8,190 nucleotides of DNA from positions 1-8,190 of the forward strand of contig JACQRS010000155.1 of assembly GCA_016206385.1 (NCBI GenBank). Direction: 5' to 3'. Shown here in pieces: positions 1 to 4,898 of this stretch. A model generated the notes under the pieces. That model saw only the letters and a list, made by a program, of their open reading frames with translations, was not told where the DNA came from and searched no databases. Origin of the DNA: Candidatus Rokuibacteriota bacterium. Lineage in GTDB: Bacteria; Methylomirabilota; Methylomirabilia; Rokubacteriales; CSP1-6. The position numbers were made by a program, and so were the translations under genes. The stretch's first letter is position 1, and each line of letters opens with the position of its first letter.

Positions 1-212
1 CACCGCTCGATCTCCGGAACCTCGACGCCGGTCTCGACCCCCAGCCGCTGGCGGAATTCCTTCGGGAGGTTGCTCATCGCGTCGAGGTCCAGCGTGCCTG
101 TCCTGAAGAGCCAGCCGGCGAGCTGGTGGCCCCGATAGCGAGGCTGGCCAAGTCGCTCGGCCAGTTGTTCCAGCTCGGAAGGTAAGAGTTCGAGGAGGTT
201 GGGGCGCGACAT
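1..212 (-). CDS. rlmN: 23S rRNA (adenine-C2)-methyltransferase RlmN, N-terminal part (runs off the window)
   Basis: RlmN is a radical-SAM enzyme that methylates C2 of an adenine in the peptidyl-transferase centre of 23S rRNA and, in some bacteria, an adenine in certain tRNAs. Only the first 70 codons are present. The protein begins MSRPNLLELLPSELEQLAER and continues with the family's N-terminal helical-domain signature PRYRGHQLAGWLF and then DLDAMSNLPKEFRQRL. The radical-SAM core with its CxxxCxxC iron-sulfur motif would lie beyond base 1 and cannot be seen. The ATG at 210-212 is preceded by AGGTGA (215-220), which could act as a Shine-Dalgarno. The gene is co-directional with glycerate kinase but separated by 136 nt that hold its own promoter-like sequence, so it is probably transcribed independently. 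The assignment rests on the N-terminal domain only, but that signature is characteristic. Confidence 0.9.
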   Translation of the reverse strand, partial: MSRPNLLELLPSELEQLAERLGQPRYRGHQLAGWLFRTGTLDLDAMSNLPKEFRQRLGVETGVEVPEIER

Positions 213-220
213 CGTCACCT

Positions 221-250
221 AGAATACTGGAGCGTCAAAACCAGTGTCAA
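221..250 (-). promoter_or_regulatory. Sigma-70-type promoter for rlmN
   Basis: Read on the minus strand there is a perfect TTGACA (245-250), an 18-nt spacer and TATTCT (221-226, 4 of 6 matches to TATAAT). The expected +1 falls at about 213-215, one to three bases before the rlmN ATG at 212. If this promoter is used, the AGGTGA Shine-Dalgarno-like sequence would be mostly untranscribed and the mRNA would be leaderless or nearly so. The motifs are visible; promoter activity is inferred. Confidence 0.5.
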
Positions 251-259
251 ACCGCCGCG

Positions 260-293
260 TTGTCCACAGCTTCTGTGGGCCGCCGGTGGATAA
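260..293. promoter_or_regulatory. Palindrome and pair of DnaA-box-like 9-mers upstream of rlmN
   Basis: TTGTCCACA (260-268, plus strand) and TTATCCACC (285-293, minus strand) each differ from the DnaA box TTATCCACA by one base and face each other 16 nt apart. The first overlaps a perfect inverted repeat, CCACAG-CTT-CTGTGG (264-278). The element lies about 10-40 nt upstream of the rlmN -35 hexamer. It could be a DnaA or repressor operator, or chance. There is no cluster of boxes, AT-rich unwinding region or dnaA/dnaN/gidA neighbour that would suggest an origin. Confidence 0.2.
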
Positions 294-348
294 CCCGGTG
301 GGCGAGGGAAACGAGAAATCGACAAATCAACAACTCAGAGCGTATCGC

Positions 349-1683
349 TTATTTCTGCGGCAGCGGGCCGACGAGAAGCAGGTAGAGATCCAGGAGGTTT
401 GTGTTGGTGGGTCCGGTGATCACCAGATCACCCAGGGCGGAGAAGAAGCCGAAGGAGTCGTTCTCGGCGAGGCCGGCGGACGCGTCCAGTCCCCTTCGAG
501 CCGCCCGGCTCACGGTCTCGCCATCGGCGGTCGCACCCGCCGCGTCAGTGGGGCCGTCGCTCCCATCGGTGCCTGCCGCCAGAACGAAGACATCAGGCAT
601 TCCGTGAAGGCCCAGCGCTCCCGCCAGGCAGAACTCCTGGCATCGCCCTCCCTTCCCCCTTCCCCGGACGGTCACCGTGGTTTCGCCGCCCGCGATCACG
701 CAGGCGGGTGGCGAGACAGGCTTCCCGTTCATCCGAATCCCGCGGGCAAGGTCGGCGAACTGCCGGGCCACCTCCTGCGCCTCCCCCTGGAGCGCACGGG
801 TCCGGAGGTGGGTGTTGAACCCCAGCTGTCGTGCCCTGGTCTCGGCGGCCTCCACCACCATCCGGTTGTTCCCGATGATGTGATTGGTGACCCGGTCGAA
901 CAGGGGATCCCGCGGCTTGGGGGTTTCCGAAATCTCGCCCCGGGCACCCTGCTCCAGGCGCCGGACCACGCTGGTCGGGATGCGATCCCGTAGACCAAAG
1001 CGCTCGACCACGGCCAGAGCGTCGGCAAAGGTGGTTTCGTCGGGCGCCGTGGGGCCCGAGGCGACGACATCCGGGGCGTCGCCGATCACGTCGGAGAGGA
1101 TCAGCGAAACCACAGGCGCCGGCGCCGCCGCCTTGGCGAGCTGCCCTCCCTTGAACTGGGAGCAGTGCTTGCGTACCACGTTCAGCTCGCTCACCGTGGC
1201 GCCTGCCGCGAGAAACTGCTCGGTGAGCGCCCGCTTCTCGGCGAGGGTGATCGGCGGAACCGGCGCCGGGGTGAGCGCCGAGCCGCCTCCGGAGATCAGC
1301 ACCACCACCAGGTCGTCGGCGCGGGCGTTCCGGGCCAGGGCCAGCAACTCACGGGCCGCCCGCGCCCCCCGCTCATCCGGGATGGGATGAGCGGCCTCCA
1401 GAAGCCGAACCCTCTTGGTCGGCGCTCTATAGCCGTCCTTGACGACCACCAGGCCTTCGGCGATCCGGTCGCCCAGCATTTCCTCCAGGGACTGGGCCAT
1501 GGCCCCCGATGCCTTCCCCGCTCCCAGGACCAGGAGGCGTCGAATCCCGGCGAGATCAAAGGCGGCAGACCCGGCGGCGAGCCGGGAGCCATCCAGGCAG
1601 ACGGCACGCTGGAGGAGCGATCGGACGTGGCCGGATTCCAGCGCGGCCTGAAAGATGGCGAGGGCGGCGTCGCGGAGGGTCAC
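349..1683 (-). CDS. Glycerate 2-kinase, MOFRL family
   Basis: The predicted protein (444 aa, normal for the family) phosphorylates D-glycerate with ATP to 2-phosphoglycerate. This cytosolic reaction feeds glyoxylate, serine or hydroxypyruvate carbon into glycolysis. The N-terminal DUF4147 domain spans about residues 5-235. It has LVLGAGKASGAM with the conserved lysine K57, AAHPIPD (97-103), ISGGGSAL (130-137), LNVVRKHCSQFKGGQLA (168-184), LSDVIGDAPDVVASGPT (196-212) and IIGNN (269-273). The C-terminal MOFRL domain (about 325-440) has AGGETTVTV, GKGGRCQE (343-350), AAGTDGSDGPTDAAGA (369-384) and TGPTNTNLLDLYLLL. Translation starts at GTG 1681-1683: no Shine-Dalgarno lies directly upstream, but one lies just beyond a hairpin (see 1684-1724). 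The start fits family N-termini. It ends in TAA. The gene is co-directional with the aminotransferase upstream, with 103 nt of palindromes between them. The family call is secure; the physiological pathway is inferred. Confidence 0.93.
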   Translation of the reverse strand: MTLRDAALAIFQAALESGHVRSLLQRAVCLDGSRLAAGSAAFDLAGIRRLLVLGAGKASGAMAQSLEEMLGDRIAEGLVVVKDGYRAPTKRVRLLEAAHPIPDERGARAARELLALARNARADDLVVVLISGGGSALTPAPVPPITLAEKRALTEQFLAAGATVSELNVVRKHCSQFKGGQLAKAAAPAPVVSLILSDVIGDAPDVVASGPTAPDETTFADALAVVERFGLRDRIPTSVVRRLEQGARGEISETPKPRDPLFDRVTNHIIGNNRMVVEAAETRARQLGFNTHLRTRALQGEAQEVARQFADLARGIRMNGKPVSPPACVIAGGETTVTVRGRGKGGRCQEFCLAGALGLHGMPDVFVLAAGTDGSDGPTDAAGATADGETVSRAARRGLDASAGLAENDSFGFFSALGDLVITGPTNTNLLDLYLLLVGPLPQK

Positions 1684-1724
1684 TTCGCTCGGAGGGGGGC
1701 TACGCCCCCCTTCCGAACCTCCCC
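1684..1724 (-). promoter_or_regulatory. Hairpin-bridged ribosome-binding site of glycerate kinase
   Basis: On the minus strand a GGGGAGG (1718-1724) is followed by one T, a strong hairpin (1689-1716: 12-bp stem with one bulged base and loop GTA), then GCGAA (1684-1688) and the GTG start. Linearly the Shine-Dalgarno is about 34 nt from the start, too far to work. With the hairpin folded, only 6 unpaired bases remain between GGAGG and GTG, which is ideal spacing. The geometry is seen; use by ribosomes is inferred. The alternative is that the hairpin simply occludes initiation. Confidence 0.4.
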
Positions 1725-1799
1725 CCGCAAGGTTGCGCGGGCAAAGCCCGCGCTCGAACGAGCGGCCCGCGTATGCCGGAGGCGTGTCACGCCTGCCGG
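1689..1799. repeat. Cluster of five adjacent palindromes (REP-like intergenic element)
   Basis: Five hairpin-forming inverted repeats lie almost end to end. They are: 1689-1716, TCGGAGGGGGGC paired with GCCCCCC-T-TCCGA (one bulge, loop TAC); 1726-1737, CGCAA-GG-TTGCG; 1735-1753, GCGCGGGC-AAA-GCCCGCGC (perfect 8 bp); 1751-1764, CGCTCG-AA-CGAGCG; and 1776-1799, CCGGAGGCGT-GTC-ACGCCT-G-CCGG (one bulged G). Some overlap, so alternative folds are possible. The last one covers the end of the aminotransferase frame (natural TGA at 1787-1789). There is no U-run typical of an intrinsic terminator. This looks like a composite REP/BIME-type element that may recur elsewhere in the genome, which cannot be checked here. 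Confidence 0.75.
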
Positions 1800-1867
1800 A
1801 GCTGCTGGAGGCGCTGGCCCGCCTCCTTGAGCATCTCGTCCGTTTTGGGGAAGCAGAAGCGGATCTA
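1787..1867 (-). other. In-frame C-terminal remainder of the aminotransferase beyond the TAG
   Basis: Directly after TAG (1865-1867), the same frame reads 25 codons starting IRFCFPKTDE, continuing MLKEAGQRLQQLRQA, and ending in TGA at 1787-1789. This is the canonical class I/II aminotransferase C-terminus. The Arg in IRF, residue 365 if TAG is counted, corresponds to the alpha-carboxylate-binding arginine (Arg386 in aspartate aminotransferase numbering). With it the protein would be 388 residues, a full-length family member. No frameshift is needed: one base accounts for the interruption. From TAG a single change gives CAG, AAG, GAG, TTG, TCG, TGG or TAT/TAC; kynurenine aminotransferases, as I recall them, carry Tyr just before IRFCF. 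Confidence 0.88.
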
Positions 1868-2953
1868 GGTTCGGCCGAGCTCGGGATGGGCGTAGAACGA
1901 GGAGCCGGGCACCGTGGCCACCCCGATCTTTTTGACCAGGTACATGGCGAAGGCGGTGTCGTCGGTGCAGTTGAAGCGCTCCAGCAGGTGGGCCGCCTCG
2001 GTCAGGATGTAATAGGCGCCCTTCGGGTGGTAGGCGATGAAGCCCGCCGACTCCACCAACCCCAGCAGCAGGTCGCGCTTGGCCTGGTACATCTCCCTGA
2101 GCCAGACGTAGTAGGAGTCGGGGAGCGTGAGCGCCGTTACCGCAGCTTCTTGCAGCGGGTGAGGGGCGCCAACCGTGACGAAGTCGTGGGCGCGACGGAT
2201 GCCCAGCGTGATCTCCGGGGCTGCGACGGCATAACCGATCCGCCAGCCCGTCACCGAATAGGACTTGGAGATCCCCGAGATCGTCACGGTGCGCTCGGCC
2301 ATCCCGGGAAGGGTGGCGATCGGGGTATGCCCTTCCCCGTCGAAGACGATGTGCTCGTAGATCTCGTCGGTGATCGCCAGGAGGTCATGGCTCAGGCAGA
2401 GGTCGGCGATGACCCGAAGCTCCCGCCGATTGAACACCTTGCCGGTGGGGTTGTTGGGGCTGTTGAAGACGATAGCTCGGGTCCGCGGCGTCACCGCGGC
2501 CCGTAGGCGGTCGGGGTCGAAGCCGAAGTCCGGAGGGTCCAGGGGCACGAACACCGGCTCGGCGCCGGAGATGATGCAGCCGGGGCCGTAGTTCTCATAG
2601 AAGGGCTCGAAGATGATGACCTGATCGCCGGGGTTCAGCACGGCGAGGAGGGTCGACATCATGGTCTCCGTGGAGCCACAGCACACGGTCACGTTCTGCT
2701 CCGGGTCCGCGTCCATCCCGTAGAACTTCCCGTACTTGGCCGCGACGGCCTCCCGAAGCCGTGGGGCACCCCACGTGATCGCGTACTGGTGAAAGTCACC
2801 GTCGAGCGCCTTGTGGGCCGCTTGGATCAGCTCGCGGGGCGGCGGGAAGTTGGGCATGCCCTGGGCCAGGTTCACCCCGCCGTAGAGGTTGTTGACGCGG
2901 GTCATCTCCCGGATCACCGACTCCGTGAAGCCCTGCACACGCCGGGAGATCAT
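1865..2953 (-). CDS. Class I/II PLP-dependent aminotransferase, cut short by an in-frame TAG
   Basis: This is a fold-type I aminotransferase resembling the kynurenine/methionine/aspartate aminotransferase (class I/II) group; the substrate cannot be told from sequence. The 362 residues up to the TAG include GVNLAQGMPNFPPP (26-39), QYAITWGAPRLREAVA, GSTETMMS (93-100) for PLP phosphate binding, NSPNNPTG (164-171) with N168, TDEIYEH (195-201) with D196 and Y199, and ISKSYSVTGWRIGY (228-241) with Schiff-base K230 and R238. The frame stops at TAG 1865-1867 after PELGRT, although family members normally run about 385-390 residues, and the missing tail continues in frame (see 1787-1867). Without it the protein lacks the arginine that binds the substrate carboxylate, so the short form is probably inactive. 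The ATG at 2951-2953 has only a weak purine stretch upstream. Family identity is secure; whether this is a pseudogene, an error or a readthrough gene is open. Confidence 0.85.
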   Translation of the reverse strand: MISRRVQGFTESVIREMTRVNNLYGGVNLAQGMPNFPPPRELIQAAHKALDGDFHQYAITWGAPRLREAVAAKYGKFYGMDADPEQNVTVCCGSTETMMSTLLAVLNPGDQVIIFEPFYENYGPGCIISGAEPVFVPLDPPDFGFDPDRLRAAVTPRTRAIVFNSPNNPTGKVFNRRELRVIADLCLSHDLLAITDEIYEHIVFDGEGHTPIATLPGMAERTVTISGISKSYSVTGWRIGYAVAAPEITLGIRRAHDFVTVGAPHPLQEAAVTALTLPDSYYVWLREMYQAKRDLLLGLVESAGFIAYHPKGAYYILTEAAHLLERFNCTDDTAFAMYLVKKIGVATVPGSSFYAHPELGRT

Positions 2954-3109
2954 GGTCTCAGCTCTCGCTCTGTGGATCCAGTCGCGGTGCGGGTGGCGCG
3001 GTGCACGGGGCGCCCCAGCCGCCCGCAGCGGGTGGGCTGGGTGGGTAAGAGCGAGGACGGCTGGCGCTGGGCACCGCGACAGGACCCGCGGCGCGGCGCG
3101 CCGTCACGG
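2954..3109 (-). other. Structured intergenic/leader region with nested inverted repeats
   Basis: The 156-nt gap between the NIL-domain gene and the aminotransferase holds a perfect 10-bp inverted repeat, GTCGCGGTGC (2981-2990) and GCACCGCGAC (3071-3080), enclosing 80 nt. Inside is a second stem, CCCAGCC (3014-3020) with GGCTGGG (3035-3041), which itself encloses CCCGC-A-GCGGG (3022-3032). An extra direct copy of CGCGGTGC lies at 2997-3004. The outer repeat ends 28 nt upstream of the aminotransferase ATG. There is no U-tract, so a simple terminator is unlikely. I see no convincing promoter. It could be a folded 5' leader, a processing site or a small palindromic element. Confidence 0.5.
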
Positions 3110-3349
3110 CTACACGATCACGTCCCGCTCGATCGGGTCCACCTTGACCCCCTTCTCCTTGAGCCAGGCGATCCCACGCTCGAGATTCTCTTCCTTTCCT
3201 TCCAGCTCCAGGGCCACCCAGCCGTAGTCAGCCTTGACGTCCGCCCGCCGGATGTTGGTGACGATGTCGAAGTCCTTGCCCAGAAGGTAGATGATCGGCT
3301 CCTGGATCCGCTCGGGGGGGAAGGTCAGTCGAACTCGCATTCGGCCCAT
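3110..3349 (-). CDS. Stand-alone NIL-domain protein
   Basis: This 79-residue protein is essentially one NIL domain, the ferredoxin-like small-molecule-binding fold found at the C-terminus of the methionine-importer ATPase MetN and fused to ferredoxin domains in archaeal-type homocysteine synthesis proteins. The visible pattern is typical: RVRLTFPPERIQEPIIYLLG, then DFDIVTNIRRADVKADYGWV, then ELEGKEENLERGIAWLKEKG and KVDPIE. No membrane segment or signal peptide is present, so it is cytosolic. I place the start at ATG 3347-3349, because GAGGTGG, overlapping the stop of the MoaD-like gene, lies 8 nt upstream. A longer TTG start at 3379 would overlap that gene by 17 nt, and a later ATG at 3338-3340 is also possible. 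It stops at TAG, followed two codons later by TGA. The tight spacing (13 nt) implies co-transcription and a shared role with the MoaD-like and threonine-synthase-like genes. A methionine/homocysteine-sensing or sulfur-transfer role is inference. Confidence 0.85.
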   Translation of the reverse strand: MGRMRVRLTFPPERIQEPIIYLLGKDFDIVTNIRRADVKADYGWVALELEGKEENLERGIAWLKEKGVKVDPIERDVIV

Positions 3350-3362
3350 GCCCGACACCACC

Positions 3363-3641
3363 TCAGCAGCCGCCGGCAATGGCCGGGACGATGGACACCT
3401 CGTCGCCGTCCTTCAGGGCCGTGCCCGTGCCCTGGAGGAAGCGGATGTCCTCCTGGTTGACGTAGATGTTGATGAAGCGCCGGAGCTCCCCCTGCTCATC
3501 TACCAGCCGCTCCCGGAGACCCGGGAACTGCCGCTCCAAGTCGCCGATCAGCTCGCCGACGTTCGAACCCTTGGCGTACGCTTCCCCCGCGCCCTTGGTC
3601 ACCGCCCGAAGCGGGGTGGGGATTCGCACTAGAACCGGCAT
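3363..3641 (-). CDS. MoaD/ThiS/CysO-like sulfur-carrier protein ending Gly-Gly-Cys
   Basis: This 92-residue protein is a ubiquitin-like beta-grasp member of the MoaD/ThiS family, in which a C-terminal Gly-Gly is adenylated by an E1-like enzyme and converted to a thiocarboxylate that donates sulfur. The sequence shows the family order: VLVRIPTPLRAVT at the N-terminus, VGELIGDLERQFPGLRERL (28-46), FINIYVNQEDIRFLQG (55-70), LKDGDEVSIVPAIAGGC (76-92). The DEVSIVPAIAGG end is close in style to CysO, the carrier used with CysM for cysteine synthesis in mycobacteria, and less like molybdopterin MoaD; no other molybdopterin gene is nearby. One Cys follows the diglycine, so activation would require its removal. 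The ATG at 3639-3641 has a perfect AGGAGG (3650-3655) 8 nt upstream, which overlaps the TAG of the upstream threonine-synthase-like gene. It ends in TGA and is followed after 13 nt by the NIL gene. The target pathway is inferred from neighbours. Confidence 0.9.
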   Translation of the reverse strand: MPVLVRIPTPLRAVTKGAGEAYAKGSNVGELIGDLERQFPGLRERLVDEQGELRRFINIYVNQEDIRFLQGTGTALKDGDEVSIVPAIAGGC

Positions 3642-3653
3642 CGTGGGGTCCTC

Positions 3654-4898
3654 CTAGGACGTCTTGGATTTCAGCTCCGCCAGCGCCCGGTCGAAGGCCG
3701 AGAGGGCTGGCCGGATCGTGACGTGAGTCTCGAGGCGCTCGTAGAGCACGTCCGGCGTCTTGAGCCCGTTGCCGGTGATGCAGATGACCACCGACTCATG
3801 CCTGGGGATCACGCCAGCGTCGAGGAGCTTCTTGGTGGCCGCGACGGTCACGCCGCCCGCGGTCTCGGTGAAGATCCCTTCGGTGCGCGCCAGGAGCAGC
3901 ATGCCCTCGATGATCTCCGCGTCGGTCGTGTGCTCGCCGGAGCCGCCGGACTCCTTGACCGCCCGGTAGGCGTAGTAGCCATCAGCGGGATTCCCGATTG
4001 CCAGTGACTTGGCGATGGTGCTGGGACGGACCGGCCTCAGCACATCGCTGTCGGTCTTGATCATCGTGACGATGGGACCGCAGCCGGCCGCCTGGGCCGC
4101 GTGCATCTTCGTGGCGGCCCGGTCCACCAGCCCGAGAACCTCGCACTCCTTGATGGCCTTCCAGATCTTGGTGATGAGCGAGCCGCCCGCGCAGGGGACC
4201 ACGATGTGGGCAGGGGTCCGCCAGCCGAGCTGCTCGAGGATCTCGTAGCCGTAGGTCTTGGAGCCCTCCGCGTAATAGGGGCGGATGTTGATGTTGACGA
4301 AGGCCCACCGATATTTGTCGGCCACCTCGGAGCAGAGCCGGTTCACCTCGTCGTAGGTCCCCTCCACCGCGACGAGGGTGGGCTGGTAGACCAGGGTCCC
4401 GACCACCTTGCCTGGCTCCAGGTCTGCCGGAATGAAGATGTAGCTCCTGAGCCGACCCTCGGCGGCGTGGGCGGCCACGGAGTTCGCCAGGTTGCCCGTG
4501 GAGGCGCAGGCGACGGTATCGAAGCCGAACTCGCGTGCCTTGGTGACCGCCACGGACACCACCCGGTCCTTGAAGGACCACGTGGGGTGGCAGACGGAGT
4601 CGTTCTTGATGTACAGCTCCTTGACGCCGAGCTCGTGGGCCAGGTTCTCGGCGCGGATCAGGGGGGTGAAACCGACGTGGTGGCCGACGGCCACATCTCC
4701 GTCGATGGGGAGGAGATCCTTGTAGCGCCAAATACTCGGGGGACCTGCGGCGATGCTGTCGCGGGTGACACGCCCCTTCAGGGCGCCGTAGTCGTAATCC
4801 ACCTCGAGGGGACCAAAACAGAACTCGCAGACGTGGGAGGGCGCCGAGGGATAGCCGCGCCCACACTCCCGGCACTTCAGGCCTCTCAACTTCTCCAT
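3654..4898 (-). CDS. thrC: Threonine synthase-like PLP enzyme with N-terminal zinc ribbon
   Basis: This is a fold-type II PLP enzyme of the threonine-synthase family (about 414 aa). The canonical reaction converts O-phosphohomoserine to threonine; related enzymes do beta- or gamma-replacement with sulfur nucleophiles. An N-terminal zinc ribbon has CRECG and CEFC (C9, C12, C24, C27). The PLP site is HPTWSFKDR with Schiff-base K110, where most family members have Gly in place of Trp. ASTGN (132-136) binds the cofactor phosphate region, and ETAGGVT (345-351) and ITGNGLKTPD follow. I chose ATG 4896-4898 because GGAG lies 6 nt upstream and homologues begin close to the ribbon. ATG 4908-4910 lacks a Shine-Dalgarno, and a GTG at 5031-5033 would add unrelated leader sequence. 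It ends in TAG 13 nt before the MoaD-like ATG and in the same frame with it. A standard ThrC is the safest call; a carrier-fed sulfur amino-acid synthase is the alternative raised by context. Confidence 0.87.
   Translation of the reverse strand: MEKLRGLKCRECGRGYPSAPSHVCEFCFGPLEVDYDYGALKGRVTRDSIAAGPPSIWRYKDLLPIDGDVAVGHHVGFTPLIRAENLAHELGVKELYIKNDSVCHPTWSFKDRVVSVAVTKAREFGFDTVACASTGNLANSVAAHAAEGRLRSYIFIPADLEPGKVVGTLVYQPTLVAVEGTYDEVNRLCSEVADKYRWAFVNINIRPYYAEGSKTYGYEILEQLGWRTPAHIVVPCAGGSLITKIWKAIKECEVLGLVDRAATKMHAAQAAGCGPIVTMIKTDSDVLRPVRPSTIAKSLAIGNPADGYYAYRAVKESGGSGEHTTDAEIIEGMLLLARTEGIFTETAGGVTVAATKKLLDAGVIPRHESVVICITGNGLKTPDVLYERLETHVTIRPALSAFDRALAELKSKTS

Noticed and set aside
260..293. Replication origin suggested by DnaA-box-like sequences
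   Set aside because: Only two imperfect boxes, no AT-rich unwinding element and no origin-associated genes nearby.
339..349. AGCG-TAT-CGCT inverted repeat at the glycerate kinase stop as a transcription terminator
   Set aside because: The stem is only 4 bp and is not followed by a clear U-run in the direction of transcription.
244..993. Long open frame on the plus strand
   Set aside because: It is antisense to the glycerate kinase gene, shows no recognisable protein motifs, and is explained by GC-rich codon bias; the same applies to plus-strand frames at 1655-2506, 4101-4925 and 5781-6737.
3350..3379. Upstream TTG start giving a longer NIL-domain protein
   Set aside because: It would overlap the MoaD-like coding end, add residues absent from the domain pattern, and ignores the GAGGTGG Shine-Dalgarno placed for the ATG at 3347-3349.
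1865..3656. Genome-wide reassignment of TAG as a sense codon
   Set aside because: TAG terminates the NIL and threonine-synthase-like genes at natural family ends, and no other gene here has an internal TAG, so a local explanation is preferred.
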